A DNA stretch of 64,000 bases, from contig CACVAX010000052.1 in assembly GCA_902727935.1 (NCBI GenBank), positions 1-64,000 on the forward strand. The letters are read 5' to 3'. The stretch comes from an uncultured Sulfurovum sp. Its GTDB lineage: Bacteria > Campylobacterota > Campylobacteria > Campylobacterales > Sulfurovaceae. This document shows positions 36,390 to 45,442 of the stretch, piece after piece (the stretch's first letter is position 1; each line of letters begins with the position of its first letter). The translations under genes were made by a program, and so were the position numbers. The notes beneath the pieces were generated by a model that ran no database searches, had not been told where the DNA came from, and saw only the letters and a list, made by a program, of their open reading frames with translations.

Positions 36390-37373
36390 ATGCATTTGGT
36401 ACAGAATAATTATTTAAATACGCTATTAGCATTAATTTATGCAACTTTTTTTGTTTATGTAATCCCTTGGGTTGAAATATATGGTTCAGAGTTTCAAGAC
36501 ATACCCAATTATCTTAATCGTATCATTTATTTAAAAAATGGGGGCGATGAAGCAGAGTTTTGGGGTCTCTCTTGGTTATTATCTGAACCCTTATGGAAAG
36601 AAATGATTCTTGCGATTGGGTATCTTTTTGAAGATTATCGTCAAGTTATTTATGGAATTTCATTTTTTGTTACCTTTGTTTACGCTTCTTTTCTTTTTAA
36701 AAGAGTAGAATTTTATATTGCCATGATTTTTCTATTTAATCCAATGATGGTGCATCTCTTTATGGAACAAATACGCATCGCTTTTGCATTTACTTTGCTT
36801 TTGATTGCCTATGATTTATTTGAAAAACAAAAAAAAATAAGCTTCCTTCTTATGCTTTTACTTGTTATGGCTCCATTGATTCACGCAGCTATTCTTGTTT
36901 TTTATGCTGTTTATTATCTACTTGATAATCTGAATAAAAAAGTTGAAGATAAAAAGTACTATCTCATTGCCATAGGAACGGCACTTTTTATTGCCTTGTT
37001 TATGAAGTATGGTAGCAATATTATATTGATGTTTGCAGGAGATAGACGGGCAAATTATGGTGAAGTGATTGAAGCAAGTTCTTTATCGTACTCCATTGCA
37101 TGGTTTATTATTGCTTTGATTATTGCCACCTTTGCCGAGTTTAAAGAGAGTCAAAATCGTGTTGTGGTTGCTTATGCCATAACTTTTATGACATTTTTCT
37201 TTTTTTCTTCAATATTAGGCATGTTTGCAGCACGTTATGTTGCTGTGATTATGCCATTGATTATTATTTCTATTGCTTACTTGCCAAAACATTTTAAACA
37301 GGGTACGTATCTGTTTTTACTCGCCTATAATATTTTTTCATTTAAATATTGGCTGAAACTAACCATATTATAA
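36390..37373 (+). CDS. EpsG/Wzy-like polysaccharide polymerase
   Basis: 327 residues, about nine or ten transmembrane segments. The N-terminal aromatic loop, EQIRIAFAFTLLLIAYDLFE and the following HAAI motif match the EpsG family of exopolysaccharide polymerases. It would link repeat units on the periplasmic face after flipping. The only polymerase candidate in the locus. Twenty bases before the next gene. Confidence 0.8.
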   Translation: MHLVQNNYLNTLLALIYATFFVYVIPWVEIYGSEFQDIPNYLNRIIYLKNGGDEAEFWGLSWLLSEPLWKEMILAIGYLFEDYRQVIYGISFFVTFVYASFLFKRVEFYIAMIFLFNPMMVHLFMEQIRIAFAFTLLLIAYDLFEKQKKISFLLMLLLVMAPLIHAAILVFYAVYYLLDNLNKKVEDKKYYLIAIGTALFIALFMKYGSNIILMFAGDRRANYGEVIEASSLSYSIAWFIIALIIATFAEFKESQNRVVVAYAITFMTFFFFSSILGMFAARYVAVIMPLIIISIAYLPKHFKQGTYLFLLAYNIFSFKYWLKLTIL

Positions 37374-37392
37374 ACATTAAAAGGAGATATAG

Positions 37393-38697
37393 ATGATTTA
37401 TTTAAAATGGATTAGATTACGTTTGGTCTTTCTTAGACGCGTAATAATTGAATTTTTTAATCAATTAATTTATCAAAAACAATCACAGTTTTTGTTACAC
37501 AAAGTAAACGCTCACCGTTGCCCTTATGAATTTGTACTTTTTTACAATACACTGGGTAGAACGCTGTTTATGTTTAGAGAGTTTCTAGCATTAGTAACAC
37601 ATAATAAGCTTTTTAAAAAAAGTATTACTATTGATGGCTTTGATGAGGTGGATTATAAAACCCTTTACAAAGAAGGAAAAAGTGATCTGCTTTATCCTAA
37701 GTCGCCCATGGTTGAGACCGAAACGGTGAAAATAGCAGATGAATATTATGAAAAAATAGCCAACTCATTTTTACTAGCCTACAACCATGATAAGCATAAC
37801 AAAGATATCACCCAAGAGTGGAGTCGAATCTCAACTGAGTTTAGAGAACTCTTTTTTGATGAGCATCATCAGATTATTAAAGAAAATTTAGAAAACTTTA
37901 GAGGTGATGCTAAGATTTATAGTAAAATTTTTAATAATCAATATTCATACATTAGCAAAGAGAATGGTTATGTCAAAAGTTATTTGGATGCCATTGATTT
38001 GGTTTTAGAATATCATCGTTTTGCAAACAAAATAGACAAAGTCCGTTTGGCTTCTATTTCCGAGAGTCAAGCAGGAAATTATCTTAGTATTAATTATCGA
38101 GGCAAAAAGTTAAGTGAACAACTGTTACAAAATCTGGTGGTTGCCAATGATATTATAGAGCATGTTCCTTTTTCAAACGAGCAAAGAAATGTTGTTTTAG
38201 ACATTGGTGTAGGGTTTGGAGGAAGTACACGCATTATGAGTTACTACATTCCAAACACAACACAGATATTGTTAGATTTACCAGAGACGCTATTTCTAAC
38301 AGCTTATTATTTAAAATATAACTTTCCTCATAAAAAAATTGCGTTACTTGAAGATATTTATCCCCATCTTGATAATATGGATAAAATTATTAAGGATTAT
38401 GACTTTATTATTATTCCTCCTTTTGTGTTAGAGCATATTAAAGATAAAAGTGTCGACTTGGTCATTAATGCTTCTTCCTTATCGTTTATGTCCAAGGAGT
38501 ATTTGGATTTTTATTTAAAAGAAACTAAGAGGGTTTTAAAAGAGAGAGGCTACTTTTATTCATTGAATACGACAGAAAATAATGAATGGGGAATAGGTTC
38601 ACACCATTGGGATTATCAAGCTGATTATTTAACCCTAATGTACAACTATGATAATAGATTCTCTTACCCACAATGGTTAGGGCAAAAAATAAATTAA
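37393..38697 (+). CDS. Putative sugar O-methyltransferase
   Basis: 434 residues. The C-terminal half has a class I AdoMet fold: LDIGVGFGGSTRIM (near 277-290), LLDLPETLFLTAYYL, an acidic motif at FIIIPPFVLEHIKDKSVDLVI (read in part) and SLNTTENNEWG. The long N-terminal helical part is usual for the putative sugar O-methyltransferase family seen in polysaccharide loci. AAAGGAG lies before the ATG. Confidence 0.82.
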   Translation: MIYLKWIRLRLVFLRRVIIEFFNQLIYQKQSQFLLHKVNAHRCPYEFVLFYNTLGRTLFMFREFLALVTHNKLFKKSITIDGFDEVDYKTLYKEGKSDLLYPKSPMVETETVKIADEYYEKIANSFLLAYNHDKHNKDITQEWSRISTEFRELFFDEHHQIIKENLENFRGDAKIYSKIFNNQYSYISKENGYVKSYLDAIDLVLEYHRFANKIDKVRLASISESQAGNYLSINYRGKKLSEQLLQNLVVANDIIEHVPFSNEQRNVVLDIGVGFGGSTRIMSYYIPNTTQILLDLPETLFLTAYYLKYNFPHKKIALLEDIYPHLDNMDKIIKDYDFIIIPPFVLEHIKDKSVDLVINASSLSFMSKEYLDFYLKETKRVLKERGYFYSLNTTENNEWGIGSHHWDYQADYLTLMYNYDNRFSYPQWLGQKIN

Positions 38698-38778
38698 CAG
38701 TTAAAAATATGTTTTTTTTTATTAATATATGGCTATACTGTCTTTATACTATTTAATAGAGTAATAAAGGAGTTTTTT

Positions 38779-39486
38779 ATGAATGAGTCAGGTGATAATA
38801 TAGATGCTAAAAATGCCAATTGGAAATTTAATGGTTCTATGGTCGAAAACTTTGAAGAACATGTAAGAAAATCAGTTCCTTTGTATAAAGAGGGGCATGA
38901 TTTGATTCTTAAATTGAGTGATTATTTTGTCAAAAATGATTCAGTTTGTTATGAGTTAGGCTCTTCAGCTGGAACACTTACCTATAATTTAGCCAAATAT
39001 CATGAGTTTAGAGAGGCAAAATTCATCGGTATAGAGATAGAAAATGACATGGTTCAAAAAGCCAATGAACTCTATAAAAATCCTAATTTATCCTTTATTT
39101 GTGATGATATGACAACCCTAACATTTGAAAAATCTGATTTGATTGTCTCATATTATACAATCCAATTTATTCATCCAAAACTGCGACAAGAGTTAATTAA
39201 TAAAATTTATGACTCTTTAAATTGGGGTGGAGCATTTATTCTGTATGAAAAAGTACGTGCGAACGATGCCCGTTTTCAAGATATTATCTCCAATTTATAC
39301 ATGGAGTATAAACTAGACCAAGGCTATAAACCCAAAGAGATTATTGCTAAATCCAGAAGTTTAAAAGGGGTGCTTGAGCCATTTTCTACTGAGGGAAATA
39401 TTGACATGTTAAAAAGAGCAGGGTTTGTTGACATATTAAGTGTGCAGAAGTACATGAATTTTGAGGGGTTTTTAGTGATTAAATAA
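38779..39486 (+). CDS. CmoA-like class I methyltransferase
   Basis: 235 residues. YELGSSAGTLTYNLAK near 58-73 binds AdoMet, and IVSYYTIQFI is the following acidic or aromatic strand. The tail with KVRANDARFQDIISNLYMEY and KSRSLKGVLEPFST closely follows CmoA, the enzyme that makes carboxy-AdoMet for tRNA wobble uridine. In a glycan locus it could instead modify a sugar. A possible TATACT -10 lies at 38734-38739, and AAAGGAG precedes the start. Confidence 0.75.
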   Translation: MNESGDNIDAKNANWKFNGSMVENFEEHVRKSVPLYKEGHDLILKLSDYFVKNDSVCYELGSSAGTLTYNLAKYHEFREAKFIGIEIENDMVQKANELYKNPNLSFICDDMTTLTFEKSDLIVSYYTIQFIHPKLRQELINKIYDSLNWGGAFILYEKVRANDARFQDIISNLYMEYKLDQGYKPKEIIAKSRSLKGVLEPFSTEGNIDMLKRAGFVDILSVQKYMNFEGFLVIK

Positions 39487-39508
39487 CTTATTTATCACTA
39501 AACTTACG

Positions 39509-40783
39509 ATGAAAAAAACCAAAGAACTCACCACCCTTCAACGCCTTGGCGATAATTTTGCCTCTTTGGTGACTTTACAAATTGTGAATTATCTCTTACC
39601 TCTGCTTTTAATACCTTATTTAATTCGTATACTTGGAATTGAAAGCTTTGGTATTTATAGTTTTATTTTAGCCATTATCATGTATGGGGTGAAGATGAGT
39701 GATTATGGTTTTGAACTCTCTGCGACCTATCATATCTCTTTAAATCGAGACAAGCAAGAGAAACTAAATGAAATTTTCTCATCGGTACTTAGTATTAAAC
39801 TACTGATTTCTTTTGCCTATTTAATTATTATCACACTATCAATCTTTTTTATCGACAGACTTTTTAACTATAAAGCCTTTATTTTTCTCTCTTTTGGGGT
39901 ACTTTTTGGGTATGTCATGTTTCCTGTATGGCTTTTTCAAGGCATGGAGCGAATGCGATACATTATGTATTTAAATGGTCTCTCTAAGTTACTCTTTTTT
40001 GTTTCAGTTTTTATCTTTGTGAAGAGTGAATCTGACCTCTATTTATTGATGCTTTTAAACAGTGTCTCCATGCTTATTATGGGAATTTTTGCCCTTTATG
40101 TTGCCCTAAAAGATTTTAATATTACTTTTTCATTCCAAGCATGGGATAGATTGGTTTTTTATTTAAAAGATGGCTGGTACATTTTTACTTCTAAATTTGC
40201 CGTTGAGTTTTATACCACGGCAAATATTATTATTTTAGGCTTTTTTGCAACCCCTTTGGTGGTGGGATATTATGCAGTGAGTATCAAAATTATCCATGCA
40301 CTAGGCTCTCTTTTAGAACCATTAACACGCACGGTTTACCCCTATTTGATTGGTGTTTATAAAACTTCCAATGCAAATTTTATTTTACGAAATAAACAGT
40401 TGGGTGCTGTCATCTTTTTAATCATGCTTCCCATCTCTTTTTTGGTATGGTATTTTTCAGCCTCTATTTTAGATCTGATTACAGGGGAGGAGGTGGCTTC
40501 TTTAAACATTGAAATATTACAAGTTTTTTCATTTTCGTTAGTAGTTTATCTCTATGGTACACAATTTACCAATATGTTGGTAACCATTAAAAAGACAAAA
40601 ATTTTAAATCAAATACTTTTTTTAGCAGCAGGAATCAATGTTCTTTTTTCTCCTCTACTGGTCTATTATTTTGGGGTGATGGGGATGGTTTGGTTAAGTG
40701 TCTCTTTGGCTTTTTTTATGATGTTTCTGAAGTTATATTATTTGGTCTCTTTTTTTAAAAAGAAACCAAATATTGAGTTGTAA
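39509..40783 (+). CDS. Wzx-type oligosaccharide flippase
   Basis: 424 residues, about twelve transmembrane segments. LQIVNYLLPLLLIPYLIRILG near 23-43 (read in part), WLFQGMERMRYI and the repeated architecture match the Wzx/RfbX branch of the polysaccharide transporter family. It flips undecaprenyl-linked repeats across the inner membrane. A paralogue lies at 43349-44611 on the other strand, so the locus may export two different units. Confidence 0.9.
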   Translation: MKKTKELTTLQRLGDNFASLVTLQIVNYLLPLLLIPYLIRILGIESFGIYSFILAIIMYGVKMSDYGFELSATYHISLNRDKQEKLNEIFSSVLSIKLLISFAYLIIITLSIFFIDRLFNYKAFIFLSFGVLFGYVMFPVWLFQGMERMRYIMYLNGLSKLLFFVSVFIFVKSESDLYLLMLLNSVSMLIMGIFALYVALKDFNITFSFQAWDRLVFYLKDGWYIFTSKFAVEFYTTANIIILGFFATPLVVGYYAVSIKIIHALGSLLEPLTRTVYPYLIGVYKTSNANFILRNKQLGAVIFLIMLPISFLVWYFSASILDLITGEEVASLNIEILQVFSFSLVVYLYGTQFTNMLVTIKKTKILNQILFLAAGINVLFSPLLVYYFGVMGMVWLSVSLAFFMMFLKLYYLVSFFKKKPNIEL

Positions 40784-40793
40784 GTATAATGGT

Positions 40794-41624
40794 TTAAAGC
40801 TCAACTTCTTGCCAAGCTTGGGTATTGCACTCTCTATAAGAGGTGAGTGCTTGGTCAATTTCATAGGACCAATGTAATACAATGGGGTGAATGGTGGCAT
40901 TTTTATGGGTTTGGCTATAGATGTCCACGCCTAACCGTACCCGTTGATATTCATGAAACTGTTCGGAAAATGAGATAAAAAGCACATCAGCATCAGATTT
41001 TTGATGCAGTCTATCATTGGCAAACTTTGCTACCATGTCTAAAAAGCTGGTAAGTATTAGCCCACAACGGGGAATAATTTTACCATCATCATTGACAAAA
41101 CCTGCAGCCAAATCATGTTCATAATCATCATTTTTTAAATAGGCTTTTCCATCAATATTAATAAAGCTGTCAGCCAGAGTTTTGTTCTTTTTAAGGGCTT
41201 TAAAGGCTCTGTTTTTGAGGTTTCGTTCAGAGACCAAGCGAATGGATTCAGCACGAATGTATTTTTGTCCTTCAACCATCTCATCAATAAACTCTTCAGC
41301 ACTTAGCATGGCATCTTCATCTAAGTTATTGAGTAAAATGGTAGGAATGATTTTAAAAGTATGATGATGCTCTTGGATAATGGTTTGAGCAAGTTGATTG
41401 GCAAAGGTCATATTACGTTTTGCCCATGTTTTATTTTCTTCTTCTATGGGCAATGAAAAATGGGCAATCTCAAAAACAATGACTGTGGGCGTATCTCTTT
41501 TGGTGAGTTGTCGGTTAATCAGTTCGTTGAGTGCTGTGAGTTTATTGTTAGACCATTCCTTATAAGGAATGGTGGGGGCTAAATATTTTTTGTCATTAGT
41601 GGGGGTTATACAGACTTCGATGGC
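40794..41624 (-). CDS. Unknown cytoplasmic protein; start not canonical
   Basis: No family recognised. The first canonical start is TTG at 41453, giving 219 residues. The same frame upstream stays open to 41624 and reads like real protein (AIEVCITPTNDKKYLAPT and later TPTVIVFEIAHFSLPIEEE), bounded by a TAA at 41625-41627. No ATG, GTG or TTG exists in those extra 57 codons. The true protein is therefore probably about 270 residues, started at a rare codon or by coupling with the overlapping end of the AsnB-like gene (stop at 41606-41608), or the start was lost by mutation. Confidence 0.55.
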   Translation of the reverse strand, partial: AIEVCITPTNDKKYLAPTIPYKEWSNNKLTALNELINRQLTKRDTPTVIVFEIAHFSLPIEEENKTWAKRNMTFANQLAQTIIQEHHHTFKIIPTILLNNLDEDAMLSAEEFIDEMVEGQKYIRAESIRLVSERNLKNRAFKALKKNKTLADSFINIDGKAYLKNDDYEHDLAAGFVNDDGKIIPRCGLILTSFLDMVAKFANDRLHQKSDADVLFISFSEQFHEYQRVRLGVDIYSQTHKNATIHPIVLHWSYEIDQALTSYRECNTQAWQEVEL

Positions 41625-43348
41625 TTATCCTTTGTTATTTGTGTATTGGTAAAATTTTCATACCAAAGTTGGAAGATAAAGATTCTCCATAGTTTATATT
41701 TATAGGCTTCATTACCAGCATAAAATTGATCACGAATGTTGAGTATGGAAGTAGTATAAAAGATATTATCTTTATCTAACCTTTTTTTATTAATTTGTAA
41801 ATATAAAATTTCTTTTAGATTATTTTGCATCCATGAGGCAAAAGGAATAGCAAAACCAGACTTAGGACGGTCTAGGAGCTTTTTAGGAATGTATTGATGG
41901 GCAATCTCTTTGAGAAGATACTTTTTGATGCCATTTTTAATTTTTAAACTCGAAGGAATTTTTGCCATATGATTCAAAAGGCTTTCATCTAAAAAGGGTG
42001 TTGACAGTTTAATATTTGCATGATTCATGGTCGAATAACTTTTTACCAGTTCGCCATCGACCATGGTTGTTTTAAAGTAAGCACCTATGACTTCATCCAC
42101 GGTTTCAGCAGGATTATTAAAGTTAATGTTATCAAAGCTATTTACAATTAGAGGTTTATAGCCTCTTACATGTAAGTTTAATTCACTTTCTAAAAAAAGT
42201 GTATTTCGACCATAAATCATTTGAGGTATATTTTGAGCCATCAATAAATGATAAAGTTTGTTTTGTTTAATGGGGAGATTTTTGTAATTTTTTAAATAGG
42301 GTACATGTTGCAATTTAATACTGTTTAAGGTTTTTGCCATAATGACTTTTAGGATTTTAGGAGTGTTTTGTAGGCGTTCAAAGCCATGTACATTTTCAGC
42401 TGTGGCAAAAACCTCATCGCCTCCATCACCAACGATAAGCTGTTGAATACCTTGTTGTTTAAGCAGTTCACTCGTAATAATGGTAGGAGCAGCAGCATAA
42501 TCAGCAAAAGGCTCATCGAATATTTCATGCATTTTAGAAATGACCTTCATCGCATCATCTTCTGTAAAATAATGTTCATGATGATTTGTACCTAAACTTG
42601 TGGCTATCTCTTTGGCATCATGTGCTTCATTAATATTTTCATCAAAAAAGCCAATGGTAAAGGTATCTACTTTTGTAGCAGATTGTTTTTGTGCAATGGC
42701 TGTAAGAGTAGAACTGTCATATCCCCCTGAGAGAGAAAGACCATAGTGCGCGTTTTTAGTCTCTTTTTCTATGATACTATTGAGTAGTTCATCAGTTTGT
42801 TGTAAAACTTCAGTTTCGTTATGAAGACATTTTTCCTCTTGATAACATGATTCAAGTTCCCAGTACTTATGTTTGGTATAAGTGTAGTCCTTTAGATTAA
42901 AAGTGAGGTATTCACCTGCACAAACTTTATAAGCATTTTTAAAAATAGTATTGGGTTGTAATATAAATCCAAATTGTAGATATTCTCCTAAAGTACTCGG
43001 ATTAATTTCAGGACTAAACTTTGTATTTTTAGAAAATCTTTTAAGATGTGTACCTACAATAATTGTTTCATGAGTATCAGCATAATAGAGAGGTTTTATG
43101 CCTACTTTGTCTTTTGCTATAAAGAATTGATTCTTAATTTTATCATATAAAAATAGAGAAAAAGAGCCTTGTATTTTTTTGATAAAATTAATGCCTTCTA
43201 AGGTATATGCTTCTAGTATATTAGAACTATTATTTCCATCAAAGAGCATCAGTATGTTGTGATTATCAATTATTTGTATGTCATCTGAATGTTCAATGAT
43301 TTTAAAGTTTTTATCTGTCTTATCAATAGAAATTAAAAAGTGGGTCAT
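41606..43348 (-). CDS. Asparagine-synthase-like amidotransferase lacking the glutaminase Cys
   Basis: 580 residues. The C-terminal synthetase domain is intact with the ATP pyrophosphatase loop SGGYDSS (207-213) and the IVGDGGDEVFA segment. The N-terminal glutaminase domain begins MTHFL instead of MCGI, so the catalytic Cys2 is absent and the domain is shortened, although VGIKPLYY near 82-89 is retained. It may use free ammonia or be fed by the intact AsnB at 50015. In glycan loci such proteins usually amidate an acidic sugar; inferred here. Ends overlap the next gene and begin 1 bp after the flippase stop. Confidence 0.88.
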   Translation of the reverse strand: MTHFLISIDKTDKNFKIIEHSDDIQIIDNHNILMLFDGNNSSNILEAYTLEGINFIKKIQGSFSLFLYDKIKNQFFIAKDKVGIKPLYYADTHETIIVGTHLKRFSKNTKFSPEINPSTLGEYLQFGFILQPNTIFKNAYKVCAGEYLTFNLKDYTYTKHKYWELESCYQEEKCLHNETEVLQQTDELLNSIIEKETKNAHYGLSLSGGYDSSTLTAIAQKQSATKVDTFTIGFFDENINEAHDAKEIATSLGTNHHEHYFTEDDAMKVISKMHEIFDEPFADYAAAPTIITSELLKQQGIQQLIVGDGGDEVFATAENVHGFERLQNTPKILKVIMAKTLNSIKLQHVPYLKNYKNLPIKQNKLYHLLMAQNIPQMIYGRNTLFLESELNLHVRGYKPLIVNSFDNINFNNPAETVDEVIGAYFKTTMVDGELVKSYSTMNHANIKLSTPFLDESLLNHMAKIPSSLKIKNGIKKYLLKEIAHQYIPKKLLDRPKSGFAIPFASWMQNNLKEILYLQINKKRLDKDNIFYTTSILNIRDQFYAGNEAYKYKLWRIFIFQLWYENFTNTQITKDKPSKSV

Positions 43349-44611
43349 CTAGGGTCTCCTTTGGTTATGAATGGCTTCTTGAACGTAGTACCATAATAAA
43401 AATACGTGAATAAAAGTGACGCACAAGAACGCGATAATTAATCCCATGGCATTAAAAAAATAACTTGCTAAGGGAACAGTTAAAAAGTTTAATAGCACGG
43501 TATAATTCATCACTTTCATGTAGTTACGCGTCTCTTTCATAATGATTAAGGTGTTTGATAATAAGCCTCCATAAGGGTAAGAGAGGACACGTAATAAAAA
43601 AATACTTAAGAGTAAAATAATGGTTGGTTCATAAGAGCCATGTATAAGATAGACTAAGTGTTCAATAAAATATTCAGATAAAAGTAAAAAGATTGAAGCA
43701 GATACAATAAAAAGTAAAGCAATACGTTTTAATAATAAAACAAAAAGATTAAAATCATCTTTATATTTTCTTGCTAAATAGGGATAGAGAGTTTGGTTCA
43801 ATGGTTCAAATATACCAGCAATGGCAAGAACAATTTTTTCAGCAATGGCATAATACCCAACAATGAGATTATTCGTAAAAAGACCTAAGAGTAATAGGTT
43901 GGTTGTGGTATACAAGGAGACATAGAAACGTGAAAGAAAAACATGCCAACCCTCTATTAAATACATTTTTAAGGTAGATGTTTTTTGAAATTTAAAATAA
44001 ACATTAAACTCTTTATAAATAATATAAAGTGATAAAATACCTGCAATAATTGCCCCAAGAGAAAAGAAAAGTGGTACAAGGTAGACATCTTCTTTCTCTT
44101 CTACAAAAACAAAAATGGCAAGGGTAAAAATTGATTTTGAGATGAGGTTTAAATAAGTTATATAACGCATTTTTTCCATTCCTTGAAAGAACCATACAGG
44201 AAATAAAAATTGTCCAATAACCGATCCAAAGCTTAACAAGTAAATCTCGAAATGTTTAGAAAAAAGCTCAAATGATAAAATGAGTAGAGATAAGAGCAGA
44301 AAGCTTAGGATAAGTAGAAAAAACTTAATGGACATGACAGAAGAAAAAATTTCTACAACTTTGGCTTTTTCTTCACGGTTCATTGAAATTTCTTTTGTGG
44401 CTGTTAAGTTAAATCCATAGTCAGTAAGGATTGCAAAGTAAGCAATGGTAGCCGTAGCAAAAGCAAGAAGCCCAAAATAGTCAATACCTAATGTCTTGAC
44501 CAAATAAGGTAAAGTTAGAAGAGGTAGAATATAGTTCATCGCTTGTAAAAGTGTCAGCGATATAAAGTTAGATTTTAAGTTATGTAACTCTTCATTTTTT
44601 AAAATTTTCAG
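43349..44611 (-). CDS. Second Wzx-type flippase; likely CTG or other rare start
   Basis: The ATG at 44537-44539 gives 396 residues starting MNYILPLLTLPYL, but paralogues have about 25 residues before this first helix. Those residues are present upstream in frame (ENLKILKNEELHN, LKSNFISLTLLQA), with no ATG, GTG or TTG. A CTG at 44609-44611 lies five bases after GAGGGG (44617-44622 on this strand) and fits as the start. WFFQGMEKMRYITYLN and about twelve membrane segments confirm the family. Followed by the AsnB-like gene with no gap, so they probably work on the same unit. Confidence 0.85.
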   Translation of the reverse strand: MKILKNEELHNLKSNFISLTLLQAMNYILPLLTLPYLVKTLGIDYFGLLAFATATIAYFAILTDYGFNLTATKEISMNREEKAKVVEIFSSVMSIKFFLLILSFLLLSLLILSFELFSKHFEIYLLSFGSVIGQFLFPVWFFQGMEKMRYITYLNLISKSIFTLAIFVFVEEKEDVYLVPLFFSLGAIIAGILSLYIIYKEFNVYFKFQKTSTLKMYLIEGWHVFLSRFYVSLYTTTNLLLLGLFTNNLIVGYYAIAEKIVLAIAGIFEPLNQTLYPYLARKYKDDFNLFVLLLKRIALLFIVSASIFLLLSEYFIEHLVYLIHGSYEPTIILLLSIFLLRVLSYPYGGLLSNTLIIMKETRNYMKVMNYTVLLNFLTVPLASYFFNAMGLIIAFLCVTFIHVFLLWYYVQEAIHNQRRP

Positions 44612-44727
44612 ATTTTCCCCTCTAAAGATAGTTTAAGCTGATATTTTAACATAAATAAATATAAAATAATATACAAAGAAGATAGATTATGTCATAATTT
44701 ATCAAAATTTAGATTAAAAGAGGTTCT

Positions 44728-45423
44728 ATGCGCGCAACACATACCAATGCAGACATGTCACATGAAAATAAACTTTATTATAAAACCAGTATTTTTTTGA
44801 AATCATTAAGAGATAATGGTCTTTTTTCAACCCTACGTAAAATTGGACAACGAATTTTTTATAAAACAAAAGGTGTAGATTTTTCAACACAAAATATTTA
44901 TGATTTAACACGTAAAGGTGAACATCAAGAGCATGGTACAGCCTTGGTTTCAACTTCTACGGATTTTTTACAACAGTTGTTAGGGGATTTGGAAAAGTTA
45001 ATTGATAAACCTTTAAATAAACGTCTTTTTGTAGATTTTGGTAGTGGTAAAGGAGCAGCAATTATACATGCTAGAGAATTAGGCTTTCAAAGGACTATTG
45101 GGGTTGAATTTGCAAAAGAGTTACATGAACGAGCCATACAAAACATAAAAGCTTTGGGTTTAAGTCATGTTGATTCTATTTATGAAGATGCAACAAATTA
45201 TAAATTACCAAATGATATCTCTTTGATTTATTTTTTTAATCCCTTTGATGAGGTTGTTATGCAAAAAGTAATGAGCAATATTATGCAACAGAAAAGTAAT
45301 TTTGAGAATGATGTTTATATTATTTATGGGAATGCTTCTTGTTCTGTCTTAAAAGAACATTGTCAATTATTAGATGAGACTGTCTATACCAGTGGTGCAA
45401 AAGCAGAGTTTTATAAATTATAA
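44728..45423 (+). CDS. Class I AdoMet-dependent methyltransferase
   Basis: 231 residues. FVDFGSGKGAAIIHARELGF near 103-122 is the AdoMet loop; GVEFAKELHERAI and SLIYFFNPFDE follow. The N-terminal hundred residues are basic. The PF-type NPFDE motif recalls histone-lysine-like (Dot1-type) and nucleotide methyltransferases, but the substrate here is unknown; a surface sugar is plausible by context. It starts at ATG 44728 and is divergent from the flippase. Confidence 0.78.
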   Translation: MRATHTNADMSHENKLYYKTSIFLKSLRDNGLFSTLRKIGQRIFYKTKGVDFSTQNIYDLTRKGEHQEHGTALVSTSTDFLQQLLGDLEKLIDKPLNKRLFVDFGSGKGAAIIHARELGFQRTIGVEFAKELHERAIQNIKALGLSHVDSIYEDATNYKLPNDISLIYFFNPFDEVVMQKVMSNIMQQKSNFENDVYIIYGNASCSVLKEHCQLLDETVYTSGAKAEFYKL

Positions 45424-45442
45424 AGAGAGGGAGATATACCTA

